Shown: in pieces, positions 27,156 to 36,415 of the stretch
Layout of the letters: each line of letters starts with the position of its first letter
How positions within the stretch are numbered: the stretch's first letter is position 1
Assembly: GCF_000813985.1 (NCBI RefSeq)
Contig: NZ_JWLJ01000011.1
Span: 1 to 64,000 of the forward strand
From: Ruegeria sp. ANG-R
GTDB taxonomy: Bacteria; Pseudomonadota; Alphaproteobacteria; Rhodobacterales; Rhodobacteraceae
Direction: 5' to 3'
Length of the DNA: 64,000 bases
Position numbers and translations under genes: made by a program
The notes under the pieces: generated by a model
The model's database searches: none
What the model saw: the letters and a program-made list of their open reading frames with translations, nothing else
Told to the model about the DNA's origin: nothing

Positions 27156-28160
27156 ATGTTGCAATTCTGCAGATTTGCCGCCACCCGGGCGGTTATGGCG
27201 TTGGTCACTCTGGTCATCGTTTCGCTGATTGTTTTTTCGCTGATGGAGCTGGTGCCCGGGGACTGCGCCGAGCGCTATTTGGCGTATAAGAATACTCAAG
27301 GTTCCGCGATCACCGTTGCAGATGTTGCAGCCGAACGCGCCCGGCTGGGGCTGGATCAACCGTTCCTGACCCGATGGGCCACATGGCTGTCCGGGGCATT
27401 TCGTGGCGATTTCGGCGAAAGCTGTATTCTGCGCGTGAATATCGCACAGCTTCTGGGCGACAAGTTCTGGCTGTCGCTTTGGATCTGTCTTGGCGCTTTG
27501 ACGCTGGCTTATGCCATTGCCATACCTGTGGGCATCATTTCCGCCGCCTCGCGCAGTGCCGCGCTGAACAATTCATTGCGGATTGTCAGCTATCTGGGCC
27601 TGGCAATGCCGAACTTCCTGTTGGCGCTGATGGTGATGCTGGTTTCGACCGTCTATTTCGGCGAAACGCTTACAGGATTGTTTTCACCCGAATACAAAGA
27701 GGCGCCATGGTCCTGGGGGAAATTCCTTGACTTGCTGAAACACGCCTGGCTGCCGATCTTCATTCTGGGCTGGTCGGCCACCGCCTTTGCGTTGCAGACC
27801 GTTCGCGCGCTGATGTCGGATGAGATCGGCAAGCTTTACGTCACGGCTGCCGCCGCGCGGGGCATCTATGGCCGCCGTCTGTTGTGGCGTTATCCGGCCC
27901 GTCATGCGCTGGGGCCCATCGTCAACAGCCTTGGATTTGACCTGAACCGGATTTTCAACGAGCTGCCCATCGTGGCACTGATCCTGACATTGACCGAAGC
28001 CGGGGCGCTGTTGCTTGAAGCGTTGGCGCGGTCCAATGACCAACAGCTTGCGGGGGCCATCATTTTCCTGCTGACAGCATCAATCGTGACGTTGAATTTC
28101 TTCACCGACATTCTGCTTGCGGTCATCGATCCGCGCGTCCGCAAAAGTATCCTCAGGTGA
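27156..28160 (+). CDS. ABC importer permease, DppB/OppB type
   Basis: A 334-residue inner-membrane permease with six hydrophobic segments. The first at about residues 10-28 is followed by the periplasmic DppB-type region ERARLGLDQPFLTRWATWLSG. The cytoplasmic EAA loop is near YVTAAAARGIYGRRLLWRYP (about 229-248). Pairs with the next gene to form the channel. The start has GGGGA upstream; a 61-bp gap with a stable hairpin separates it from the binding-protein gene. Confidence 0.94.
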   Translation: MLQFCRFAATRAVMALVTLVIVSLIVFSLMELVPGDCAERYLAYKNTQGSAITVADVAAERARLGLDQPFLTRWATWLSGAFRGDFGESCILRVNIAQLLGDKFWLSLWICLGALTLAYAIAIPVGIISAASRSAALNNSLRIVSYLGLAMPNFLLALMVMLVSTVYFGETLTGLFSPEYKEAPWSWGKFLDLLKHAWLPIFILGWSATAFALQTVRALMSDEIGKLYVTAAAARGIYGRRLLWRYPARHALGPIVNSLGFDLNRIFNELPIVALILTLTEAGALLLEALARSNDQQLAGAIIFLLTASIVTLNFFTDILLAVIDPRVRKSILR

Positions 28161-28164
28161 CCAG

Positions 28165-29295
28165 ATGACTGCGACAATCGACAACCAAAAGGCAAAAGAA
28201 GCCTATTTCACCGCCTCGCAGCGTCAACTGATCTGGGCCCGGTTCAAGAAACAGCGCGCCGCGATGATCGCGGCCACTGTTCTGGTCGTGCTGATCCTGT
28301 CGGGCATTTTTGCGCCGTTCCTGTCGCCTTATGATCCGACGGCGGCAGGGCGCGACAAGGACTATCTGAATGGTGCTCCGCAAATCCCTCAGTTCTGTGA
28401 CAAGAACGGATGTTCTGCCCGTCCGTTCCTGCATGGTGTGACCCGAGAACGCTCGCTTGCGACGAATTTCCGCTGGGTCGAGAAAGTGAACGAAGACGAG
28501 CGCAGATATATCCAGTTCTTCGTGAGAGGCGACAAATACAAGCTGTTCGGCTTCATTCCTGGTGATATCCACCTGTTTGGCGTCGATCAGGGCTATGTCC
28601 ATCTGTTCGGAACCGACAGTGCCGGCAAGGATATCTTCAGCCGTACGCTGCACGCGGTCTGGACCTCGCTGCAGGTCGGAACGCTCGGGGTGATGATCTC
28701 ATTCGTGCTGGCGCTCGCGATTGGTGGGGTTGCCGGGTATTACGGCGGAATGGTGGATAGCGTGATCCAGATGATCACGGATGCGATCCGAACGGTCCCG
28801 GCCATTCCCCTGTTCATGGCGATTGCGGCCTTCATCCCGCCGGAATGGTCGGCTGAGACAAGGTTCTTTGTCATCACGGCCATATTGGGATTGGTCGGCT
28901 GGCCGACGCTGGCACGGCGTGTGCGCACTCATCTGCTGACCGAACGCAATCAGGAATATGTGCTTGCGGCAAAGCTTTGCGGCGCCTCGCCCGGTCATAT
29001 CATTCGCCGCCATCTGCTGCCCAGCTTCACCAGCTATATCATCGTCGATCTGGTGATCTCGTTCCCCTACATGGTTCTCAGCGAAACTGCGCTCAGCTTT
29101 ATCGGATTGGGGTTGAAAGACCCGGTCAATTCGCTGGGTGTGATGCTGCAGAACGTAACCAAGGCGGATGTTCTGCTGAATTACCAATGGTACTTCATCC
29201 CGGTCATCTTCTTCGTCGTTCTCGTGATGTCTTTCGTGTTCGTCGGCGATGGCCTGCGTGATGCGGCTGATCCTTATTCGGAGACCCGCAAATGA
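28165..29295 (+). CDS. ABC importer permease, DppC/OppC type, with large periplasmic insert
   Basis: A 376-residue permease. TM1 is at about residues 32-52. Before the core segments beginning GTDSAGKDIFSRTLHAVWTS lies an insert of about 90 residues that ordinary DppC lacks, containing the cysteine pair FCDKNGC. The EAA loop is YVLAAKLCGASPGHIIRRHL (about 267-286). The start at 28165 (MTATIDNQ) lies 4 bp after the previous stop with an AGGTG ribosome-binding site. The insert probably contacts the binding protein. Confidence 0.93.
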   Translation: MTATIDNQKAKEAYFTASQRQLIWARFKKQRAAMIAATVLVVLILSGIFAPFLSPYDPTAAGRDKDYLNGAPQIPQFCDKNGCSARPFLHGVTRERSLATNFRWVEKVNEDERRYIQFFVRGDKYKLFGFIPGDIHLFGVDQGYVHLFGTDSAGKDIFSRTLHAVWTSLQVGTLGVMISFVLALAIGGVAGYYGGMVDSVIQMITDAIRTVPAIPLFMAIAAFIPPEWSAETRFFVITAILGLVGWPTLARRVRTHLLTERNQEYVLAAKLCGASPGHIIRRHLLPSFTSYIIVDLVISFPYMVLSETALSFIGLGLKDPVNSLGVMLQNVTKADVLLNYQWYFIPVIFFVVLVMSFVFVGDGLRDAADPYSETRK

Positions 29296-30290
29296 GCTTG
29301 ATCGATGTTGAAAACCTGTCCGTTCAGTTTAAAACCGACGAAGGCTTGATCACGGCGGTCGAGGACGTTTCGTTTTCACTCGCCCCGGGCGAGGTTCTCG
29401 GGCTGGTCGGCGAAAGTGGATCGGGGAAGTCGGTGACGGCAAAATCGCTGATGAAGCTGAACCCGCCCAACGCGATCTATGCGCCGGAAAGCCGGATCGA
29501 TCTGCATCTGGACAGCGGTCCGGTTGATGTCATGGCGCTGAAGCGGCCCCGGGACATGGAGATTGTGCGCGGCGGTGCGGTCAGCATGATTTTTCAGGAG
29601 CCAATGGCCAGCTTTGCCCCCGCCATCACCATCGGCAAACAGATGGTCGAACAATTGTTGATCCATACGGACCTCAGCAAGAAGCAGGCCAAGGACCTGT
29701 CGATCGAAATGCTGGACCGGGTGGGCATCCTTGAACCGGCGGCCCGTTTCAACCAGTACGCGTTCGAACTGTCGGGCGGGATGCGTCAGCGGGCGATGAT
29801 CGCTATGGCGCTGTCGACCAAACCCAAACTGCTGATCGCGGATGAGCCGACAACGGCGCTGGACGTGACCATTCAGGCACAAGTGCTGGACCTGATGAAG
29901 GATCTGGTGGCTGAGTTCGGCATGGGCATCGTCTTTATCACCCACGACCTGAGCGTTGTCGCCCAAACCGCCGACCGAGTTGCGGTGATGTATCTGGGCC
30001 GGATCATGGAGAGCGGCCCGGTGCGCGAAGTGATCCGTCACCCGGCACATGCCTATACGCGCGGCTTGCTGAACGCATTGCCCAAACTCGACGATCTCGA
30101 CGCACCGCTGACCCCCATTCCCGGCGACATCCCCTCACCTCTGGAACGGCCATCAGGCTGCGTGTTCCACCCACGCAACCCGGAACTCAAACCCGGATCG
30201 CGGTATGAGACCGAACGCCCGCCCCTGACCGAGGTCAGCCCCGGTCATTTCGCAGCCATTTTCCCCGAAGACGTACCGGGTCAGTCATGA
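29292..30290 (+). CDS. ABC importer ATPase, DppD/OppD type
   Basis: A 332-residue ATPase: Walker A GESGSGKS (about residues 39-46), Q-loop in MIFQEPMASF, ABC signature LSGGMRQRAMIAMAL (about 158-172), Walker B LLIADEPTTALDVT (about 178-191). The C-terminal oligopeptide/dipeptide domain (about 240-325) contains CVFHPRNPE. OppD-type proteins often carry a cysteine cluster here for an iron-sulfur site; only the one cysteine is seen. Overlaps both neighbours by 4 bp. Confidence 0.95.
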   Translation: MSLIDVENLSVQFKTDEGLITAVEDVSFSLAPGEVLGLVGESGSGKSVTAKSLMKLNPPNAIYAPESRIDLHLDSGPVDVMALKRPRDMEIVRGGAVSMIFQEPMASFAPAITIGKQMVEQLLIHTDLSKKQAKDLSIEMLDRVGILEPAARFNQYAFELSGGMRQRAMIAMALSTKPKLLIADEPTTALDVTIQAQVLDLMKDLVAEFGMGIVFITHDLSVVAQTADRVAVMYLGRIMESGPVREVIRHPAHAYTRGLLNALPKLDDLDAPLTPIPGDIPSPLERPSGCVFHPRNPELKPGSRYETERPPLTEVSPGHFAAIFPEDVPGQS

Positions 30291-31108
30291 CAAACGCACT
30301 CATAAAAACAGAAAACCTGTCGGTCGAATTTCCCCTTGGTGGCGGGCTATTTAACAAGCGCACGTTGAAGGCGGTCGACAATGTGTCGATCGAAATCCCG
30401 CAAGGGGCTTTTGTTGGTGTCGTGGGCGAATCCGGCTCGGGCAAGACAACGCTTGGCCGTGCGTTGTTGAATGCGGTTCCCATCACCAGCGGCAGCGCAA
30501 GCTATGACGATGGTGAAGAGCAGTTTGATCTGACCAAAATGTCTGCCACAGACCTAAAGGCTTATCGCCGCCGGGCACAGCTGATTTTTCAGGACCCGTA
30601 CGCGGCGCTGAGCCCACGCATGACCGTGCGCGACATCATCGCCGAACCGCTGGATGTGATGGGTCTGACCGCATCGCGAGAGGAAACTGACGCGCGGGTA
30701 CGTGAAATTGCGGGTAAATGCCGTCTGAATCTGGAACATCTGCGCCGCTATCCGCACGCGTTTTCAGGTGGTCAGCGTCAACGGATATCAATTGCACGGG
30801 CCTTGGCGTGCAACCCGCGTTTTGTGGTTGCCGATGAATGCGTGGCGGCGCTGGATGTGTCGATTCAGGCGGATATCCTGAACCTACTGAAATCCCTACA
30901 GCGGGACATGGGCCTGACCTTCATGTTCATCAGCCATGATCTGTCGGTTGTGGCCCACACCTGCGATTTTGTAGTTGTGATGTATCACGGCAAGATCGTC
31001 GAAAGCGCCCCAACGCGCGAGCTGTTTGCCGCGCCAAAGCAGGACTACACCAAGCGCCTGCTGGACGCGATCCCATCGCTGGACCCCGATCACCGGATGC
31101 GCGCCTGA
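30287..31108 (+). CDS. ABC importer ATPase, DppF/OppF type
   Basis: The second ATPase subunit, 273 residues: Walker A GESGSGKTT (about 47-55), signature FSGGQRQRISIARALA (about 161-176), Walker B FVVADECVAALDVS (about 181-194). The Walker B glutamate is followed by cysteine instead of proline, a minor variant. It lacks the usual C-terminal 40-60 residue oligopeptide-transporter extension, so it is shorter than OppF of E. coli. Last gene of the importer operon. Confidence 0.94.
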   Translation: MTNALIKTENLSVEFPLGGGLFNKRTLKAVDNVSIEIPQGAFVGVVGESGSGKTTLGRALLNAVPITSGSASYDDGEEQFDLTKMSATDLKAYRRRAQLIFQDPYAALSPRMTVRDIIAEPLDVMGLTASREETDARVREIAGKCRLNLEHLRRYPHAFSGGQRQRISIARALACNPRFVVADECVAALDVSIQADILNLLKSLQRDMGLTFMFISHDLSVVAHTCDFVVVMYHGKIVESAPTRELFAAPKQDYTKRLLDAIPSLDPDHRMRA

Positions 31109-31143
31109 CCAAGACACGCCAGGGCGGTTTCGCCCCAATGTGA

Positions 31144-32241
31144 TCACGGAGTGCTGACCTGCGCCTGACCGGTTTCGGTCAACACAATCTCGGTCGCGCC
31201 ATCCCTGCTGCGTTCGCTGGGTGGTACAAGGACATCTATTCCGGGTCGGTCAGGGCCAAAGGTGCTGCTGACCCGGCGGACCGAGCTGAGAATGGCCAGC
31301 AATGCGGGCGAGGTCGCGGCCACAAAGTGCGACGAGCCCGCATCGCTGTTGAACGCGGTCGTGTCGATGACGTTGATCGGATATTCGGCCAATGCGTCGA
31401 CAGAGCTGATATTGCCCAACCTCTCGCTGTCTGCCGTGCCGCGCAGACGGGTTGAGATATTCAGGATCTTGTCCTTCTTCGACACCATCACGACAAACGG
31501 GTTTGGCGGATCTGTGATACTGTTCATCTGCGAACGGAACAGGTCCACATCCAGATCGGGTGAAATCAGGATGACCCCTTCCAGATTGCGTTTTGACCAG
31601 CCGGGTTCGCGCAGCTCGGCGGTCCGCATCATCTCCATTGAAAGGGCGCTGCCCATCGAATGGGCAATCAGGACCACCCGTTTCACGCCGATTGACTTGA
31701 GATATCGGATGGTCTGCTCCAACCCGTCGCGGGCAAACAGCATACTGTCCAGATCATAGGCATACCCAAGCCCGCGCGCCTGGCTGGGCCAGGAATAGAT
31801 CAGGGTCGTGCCCGGAATGCCGATATCGTGGCTGAGCTGCGCCGCGCGAAAAGCGGTCTCGGTCTGTGTGGCGTTATAGCCATGCACAAAGATCACCACG
31901 TCGTCCACGCCGGTCAGACGGGATTTCAGCTCCTGCGGTCCCGCGAATTCGGTGACATCGGCAACAACAAACTGCTTGTTCGGATTTGGATTGGCGTAAG
32001 AGAACTCCAGCTCGCCGGGGGTGTGCGAGGGTGGGATCGAGACCGTCAGCTCAAGGTATCGCAGCCCGTCGGCGCGCCTGGAGCCGTAAGAGCCATCCGG
32101 TTCGCGCGCACGGGTGGTGGCGGCAAAGATCGTAGCGGGGGTGCCGACTTTCAGCGCATTCGGCATGATCTCGGTCACGGACCGATCCACACAGGCGGTC
32201 AGCAAGAACAGGTTCGCGATGATGATCAGATAGCGCAACAC
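31144..32241 (-). CDS. DUF900-family alpha/beta hydrolase lipoprotein
   Basis: A 365-residue predicted lipoprotein: hydrophobic N-terminus with lipobox LLTAC (residues 13-17). The DUF900 alpha/beta hydrolase domain (about 70-310) has VIFVHGYNATQTE, with the strand and oxyanion loop, and the nucleophile elbow LIAHSMGSAL (about 190-199). Its substrate is unknown; relatives are called esterase/lipase-superfamily enzymes. It is transcribed toward the ABC operon and ends 35 bp from oppF. A GGGCG/CGCCC hairpin lies in that gap. Confidence 0.88.
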   Translation of the reverse strand: MLRYLIIIANLFLLTACVDRSVTEIMPNALKVGTPATIFAATTRAREPDGSYGSRRADGLRYLELTVSIPPSHTPGELEFSYANPNPNKQFVVADVTEFAGPQELKSRLTGVDDVVIFVHGYNATQTETAFRAAQLSHDIGIPGTTLIYSWPSQARGLGYAYDLDSMLFARDGLEQTIRYLKSIGVKRVVLIAHSMGSALSMEMMRTAELREPGWSKRNLEGVILISPDLDVDLFRSQMNSITDPPNPFVVMVSKKDKILNISTRLRGTADSERLGNISSVDALAEYPINVIDTTAFNSDAGSSHFVAATSPALLAILSSVRRVSSTFGPDRPGIDVLVPPSERSRDGATEIVLTETGQAQVSTP

Positions 32242-32337
32242 GGCCTGCCCTTAAACAGTTACAGGGCCACGCTACCTTATTCCTGCTCCGCGTCCAGTCA
32301 CAGGGTGCGGGTCGCCGGCAAAAACCGGCTGGCCCTG

Positions 32338-33645
32338 TTACAAAACGTAACGGCTGAGGTCGGTGGACTTTGTCAGCTCACCCAGATTTTCGTTCACGAA
32401 TGCTGCATCAACGGTGATCTCGGAGCCGGCCTTATCGGGCGCAACAAAGGACAGGTCTTCGAAAACGCGCTCCATCACGGTGTAAAGCCGCCGCGCGCCG
32501 ATGTTCTCGATGCTCTGGTTCACATCCGCGGCGATCCGGGCCAGGGCCGCGATCCCGTCTTCGGTGAAGCTGACGGTGACCTCCTCAGTGCCCATCAAGG
32601 CGGTGTACTGGAGGGTCAGGGCGTTGTCGGTTTCGGTGAGGATGCGAACGAAATCTTCTTCGGTCAGCGCCCGCAGTTCCACGCGGATCGGCAGACGGCC
32701 CTGAAGTTCGGGCAACAGGTCCGAGGGCTTGGCAATGTGAAACGCACCGGACGCGATGAACAGGATATGATCGGTCTTCACCGGGCCATGTTTGGTGCTG
32801 ACGGTGGTGCCTTCGATCAGAGGCAGCAGGTCTCGCTGCACCCCTTCGCGGCTGACATCGCCGCCGCGCGCGTCCGAGCGGGCGCAGACCTTGTCGATCT
32901 CATCCAGAAACACGATGCCGTTCTGCTCGACCGATTCCAAGGCCACGCGGTTGACGGTCTCATCATCCAGCAGTTTGTCAGCCTCTTCCCCGATCAGGGC
33001 ATCATAGCTTTCGGCGACGGTCATGCGTTTCTTGACCGTGCGCCCGCCAAAGGCCTTGCCGAAGATATCGCCCAGATTCATCATCCCCATCTGGCCACCG
33101 GGCTGGCCCGGAATGTCGAACATCGGCATCGGGTTCGAGGTATCGGACAATTCCAGTTCGATCTCGGTATCGTCCAGCTCACCCGCTTTCAGCTTCTTGC
33201 GGAACATTTCGCGCGTGGCTTCGCGGGCGTCCGTGCCAGCGATGGCCTCGATCACGCGATCCTCGGCGGCCTGATGGGCGCGGGTTTTGACATCCTCACG
33301 CATATACTCGCGGGTTTGCAGGATTGCGGCGTCAGCCAGATCACGCACGATCTGCTCCACGTCACGGCCGACATAGCCGACCTCGGTGAACTTGGTGGCT
33401 TCGACCTTGATGAAGGGCGCGCGGGCCAGCCTGGCCAAACGGCGGCTGATCTCAGTCTTGCCAACACCGGTGGGGCCGATCATCAGGATGTTTTTCGGAT
33501 AGACCTCATCGCGGATGTCATCCGGCAACTGCTTGCGCCGCCAGCGATTGCGCAGCGCGACGGCGACGGCGCGCTTGGCGTCTTTCTGACCGATGATGAA
33601 ACGGTCGAGTTCCGAGACAATCTCGCGCGGGGTCAGGTCGGTCAA
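32338..33645 (-). CDS. hslU: HslU, ATPase subunit of the HslUV protease
   Basis: HslU is the AAA+ unfoldase that feeds the HslV peptidase. Residues 1-20 contain [16 protein letters not shown]. Walker A is GPTGVGKTE (about 56-64), followed by the pore loop [18 protein letters not shown] (about 78-95), and Walker B is [12 protein letters not shown] (about 249-260). An inserted I domain lies around 110-230. The C-terminus YVL is the HslV-activating tail. At 435 residues it is full length. Unlike the usual hslVU operon it is separated from hslV by two genes. Confidence 0.97.
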   Translation of the reverse strand: MTDLTPREIVSELDRFIIGQKDAKRAVAVALRNRWRRKQLPDDIRDEVYPKNILMIGPTGVGKTEISRRLARLARAPFIKVEATKFTEVGYVGRDVEQIVRDLADAAILQTREYMREDVKTRAHQAAEDRVIEAIAGTDAREATREMFRKKLKAGELDDTEIELELSDTSNPMPMFDIPGQPGGQMGMMNLGDIFGKAFGGRTVKKRMTVAESYDALIGEEADKLLDDETVNRVALESVEQNGIVFLDEIDKVCARSDARGGDVSREGVQRDLLPLIEGTTVSTKHGPVKTDHILFIASGAFHIAKPSDLLPELQGRLPIRVELRALTEEDFVRILTETDNALTLQYTALMGTEEVTVSFTEDGIAALARIAADVNQSIENIGARRLYTVMERVFEDLSFVAPDKAGSEITVDAAFVNENLGELTKSTDLSRYVL

Positions 33646-33824
33646 GGCGCAGTCCTTTCGGTCGGCAGGGCTAAACTTGGGCTTAGGTAGTTACCGTTGG
33701 AATGAAAACAACAGCGGCAGCGTTGGTTAGCAACGCCCCATCCGGTTTGCAAATGCTTTCCATAGGTGAAACGCGCGCCCTCTGATACTGTGTTATCAAG
33801 GTGTTGAGGGTCGGGAGAGTGAAA

Positions 33825-35066
33825 ATGACGAAAATAGCCAAGATCACCCTGTTGTTTGTGGTCTTTGTCGACCTGATCGGGCAAGGGCTGGTGTTTCCGA
33901 TAATCAACTCACTGCTCATGGAAACAAAGTCGGGATTCCTGCCCGAAAGCACCGCCATGGGGACCCGGCATTTCTACTATGGTTTGGTGATCGGCTGCTT
34001 CTTTTTGTCGTGGTTTCTGGGGGTGGTCTATGTCTCGAAGGTCTCGGACTCCATCGGGCGCAAAAACGCGCTTTTGGTCTGTCTGACCGGAGCGCTTATC
34101 GGCTATGCCCTGACCATCGCCGCGCTTTATATGAACAGCCTGCTTTTGCTGATCATCGGCCGGTCGATCACCGGGTTCACGGCTGGCAATCAGCCCATTG
34201 CGCAGGCGGCAATGATCGACGGCAGTACCGACGCAGCTGACCGAGATCGAAACATGGGCTATATCGTGACCGGCGTCAGCTTTGGCCTTGTGGGCGGCCC
34301 GATCATAGGTGCGGTCCTGTCTGATGCCGCGCTTCTGGGAAGTGCCGCGACCTTGAAGACACCGTTCTATGGGGCCTTTGTTCTGGTCCTGATCGCCATC
34401 TTCCTTGTGACTACATTCCTCAAGGATACCCGAACCGATCGCGAGCCCTTTGTCTTCCGGCCCCGCGACATCACCGATAGCCTGATTGCGGTGCGAGGGC
34501 ACCCACTGGTTCTGAAGATCATGCCAGTCTATGCCTTGTTCATGGTCGCTAACGTCACCTTTTATGTGTTCGTCGACAACTTTCTGACCAGCGCCTGGGG
34601 CTATGGTGTGATCGGAGGCAGCATGGCGATGGTGGTGATCGGCGTTGCACTGGCCTTTTCCAGCACTTTCCTTGTGAAACCCGCACAGGAAAGGTTCAAC
34701 AAGCACCAGATCATCTATGCCTCACTGGTGATGATGGTGATTTGCGGCTTTGCTTTCGCCTTCAGCCCCAGCGGGGTGCTGAGCTTTGTTCCGGTCTTCT
34801 TCTTCTACTTCTTCTTCGGCGTGTCCTACCCGACGCTGTTGGGCCTGTTCTCCTCCAGCGTTGCCGAAACCGATCAGGGCTGGGTCATGGGCGTGACCAC
34901 AGCCGTGTTCTGCCTTGCGGGCGGCATCATGTCCCTGATCGGAGGTGGATTGATGAGTATCGATATCCGCCTGCCCTATTACATCGTCATCGCCACGGCC
35001 TTCATGGGCCTGATCGGGATGCACATGCGCTGGAAAGGGAAAGAGATCAAAGCGCTGCTGGCGTGA
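33825..35066 (+). CDS. major facilitator superfamily transporter
   Basis: A 413-residue membrane protein with about 12 hydrophobic segments. The MFS loop motif KVSDSIGRKNALLVCL (about residues 74-89) follows TM2, and a second-half loop lies near 210-225. ITLLFVVFVDLIGQGLVFPI at the start resembles the tetracycline/multidrug antiporter group, but the substrate is unknown. The ATG at 33825 has a GGGAGAG ribosome-binding site; an in-frame GTG eight codons upstream is less likely. The gene is inserted, in opposite orientation, between hslU and hslV. Confidence 0.9.
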   Translation: MTKIAKITLLFVVFVDLIGQGLVFPIINSLLMETKSGFLPESTAMGTRHFYYGLVIGCFFLSWFLGVVYVSKVSDSIGRKNALLVCLTGALIGYALTIAALYMNSLLLLIIGRSITGFTAGNQPIAQAAMIDGSTDAADRDRNMGYIVTGVSFGLVGGPIIGAVLSDAALLGSAATLKTPFYGAFVLVLIAIFLVTTFLKDTRTDREPFVFRPRDITDSLIAVRGHPLVLKIMPVYALFMVANVTFYVFVDNFLTSAWGYGVIGGSMAMVVIGVALAFSSTFLVKPAQERFNKHQIIYASLVMMVICGFAFAFSPSGVLSFVPVFFFYFFFGVSYPTLLGLFSSSVAETDQGWVMGVTTAVFCLAGGIMSLIGGGLMSIDIRLPYYIVIATAFMGLIGMHMRWKGKEIKALLA

Positions 35067-35085
35067 GGATATTGAAGAGTAGGTT

Positions 35086-35439
35086 TCACACTTGGTCTTC
35101 TTCTATTTCTTCCTGCTCCAAAGCCCGTAACTCTTCTTGAAGCGGCGCTCGCTCAATAAGAGCCCAGCCTTCTTTCTTGGACTTTTTCATCCTGGCTCCG
35201 CGCGCTTTTAACTCGATTAGAAGGGTGCGTGTTTCGTCAGGCGTGCAGCCGATGGTCCGACTCAATTTTTCAATTGATTTGAAGCGATATTTTGGATCTT
35301 CCAGCATAGATTTAAGAAGCGCCTTTCGCGGCTCTTTCCATTCTTTTCGATGCTTCTTCGATTTGTATTCGTCCAGAACAATCGGCCCAATTACACCACC
35401 AACCAGTCCGCCCAGTATAGCTGCAAGTACAGTAGTCAT
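35086..35439 (-). CDS. small membrane-anchored protein with winged-helix-like domain, coupled to hslV
   Basis: I do not recognise this 117-residue protein. An N-terminal glycine-rich hydrophobic helix (about residues 4-22) would anchor it in the membrane. A very basic linker (SKKHRKEWKEPRK) and a region resembling a small winged helix (about 38-92, with FKSIEKLSRTIGCTPDETRTLL) follow, and the C-terminus is acidic. The ATG overlaps the hslV stop (TAATG), which implies translational coupling to the protease subunit. Base use looks more A+T-rich than its neighbours. A regulatory or adaptor role is only a guess. Confidence 0.7.
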   Translation of the reverse strand: MTTVLAAILGGLVGGVIGPIVLDEYKSKKHRKEWKEPRKALLKSMLEDPKYRFKSIEKLSRTIGCTPDETRTLLIELKARGARMKKSKKEGWALIERAPLQEELRALEQEEIEEDQV

Positions 35440-35993
35440 TATCCTATTAACTCCACCGTCAGATTGCCGTTGGTATAGACGCAGATATCAGCTGCAATCG
35501 CCATGGCCTCGCGGGCCACATCCTCAGCCGGCTTGTCGCTGTCCATCATCGCGCGGGCCGCGGCGAGGGCAAAGTTGCCGCCCGATCCGATGGCGGCCAC
35601 GTTATGTTCGGGCTCAAGCACGTCCCCTGCCCCGGTGATCACCAACAGGTCCTTGCCGTCGGTGACAATCAGCATCGCCTCAAGCTTTTGCAGATATTTG
35701 TCCGTCCGCCAGTCCTTGGCCAGCTCGACCGAGGCGCGAGCCAGTTGGCCCGGCGTCGCCTCGAGCTTGGCTTCCAGCCGCTCCAGCAAAGTGAACGCAT
35801 CCGCAGTCGATCCGGCAAATCCGGCGACCACTTCGAACCCGCCCGGTGTCAGGCGACGCACCTTGCGCGCGGTGCCTTTGATCACGGTCTGGCCCAGGCT
35901 GACCTGCCCGTCCCCGGCGATGACAACCTGCCCGCCCTTCTTGACGCCAATGATGGTGGTGCCGTGCCATCCGGGAAAATCGCTGTCTGCCAT
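35439..35993 (-). CDS. hslV: HslV, peptidase subunit of the HslUV protease
   Basis: HslV is the proteasome-beta-like threonine protease. Residues 9-14 are HGTTII; processing before the first threonine exposes the catalytic residue. [27 protein letters not shown] sequence and [17 protein letters not shown] (about 59-75) are family motifs. The start at 35993 has an ideal GGAGG ribosome-binding site and gives 184 residues; the longer upstream frame is not HslV-like. The stop codon overlaps the start of the small membrane protein gene. Confidence 0.96.
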   Translation of the reverse strand: MADSDFPGWHGTTIIGVKKGGQVVIAGDGQVSLGQTVIKGTARKVRRLTPGGFEVVAGFAGSTADAFTLLERLEAKLEATPGQLARASVELAKDWRTDKYLQKLEAMLIVTDGKDLLVITGAGDVLEPEHNVAAIGSGGNFALAAARAMMDSDKPAEDVAREAMAIAADICVYTNGNLTVELIG

Positions 35994-36190
35994 GAATGCC
36001 TCCGTTATCTGTGGCGGTATATATGGGCCGGGTGCGGGTTCGGCGCAACCGGTTCTCAAACCGCCTAAAAGATATGCAGCAATTGCAGACCGGGGCTGTC
36101 GAGTCAGCATTTGTGAGACTCAGCCACCGGAGGTACACGGGGCCTACAACCGACAACGGGTCGGCTGTTTCTGTTTAAAGGACTAAGCAC

Positions 36191-36388
36191 ATGGCCAAAG
36201 CTATCGCAAAAACCCATGCGCCGCTCGGAGCAGTCACCATCCTGCACGCAGTGGACGCAATCTCGCACACCTTCGAAAACGTTGTCGAATGGTACCAATC
36301 GCGCAAGACCCGCAAAGAGCTGGCGCGTTTGACCGATGCGCAATTGGAAGACGTTGGTCTGACCCGCGCCGATATCGGAAAATTCTGA
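36191..36388 (+). CDS. DUF1127 small protein (YjiS-like)
   Basis: A 65-residue protein ending in the DUF1127 motif: TRKELARLTDAQLEDVGLTR at about residues 40-59 (arginine-rich helix, then D-x-x-L-x-D-I/V-G-L). In Rhodobacter and Agrobacterium such proteins are stress-induced and some bind RNA. The AAGGA ribosome-binding site lies 8-12 bases before the ATG, and a strong terminator follows the gene, so it is probably transcribed alone. Confidence 0.88.
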   Translation: MAKAIAKTHAPLGAVTILHAVDAISHTFENVVEWYQSRKTRKELARLTDAQLEDVGLTRADIGKF

Positions 36389-36415
36389 TCTAGTATCAGG
36401 ACAAATCGTAAGATG

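Noticed and set aside
31109..31143. GGGCG-GTTT-CGCCC hairpin as terminator between oppF and the DUF900 gene
   Set aside because: Only 5 bp and no T-run on either strand; too weak to list as a terminator.
31828..33690. 620-codon plus-strand open frame antisense to hslU and the DUF900 lipoprotein gene
   Set aside because: Translation is histidine/glutamine/glycine-rich in the way typical of antisense frames of high-GC genes; both real genes are unambiguous.
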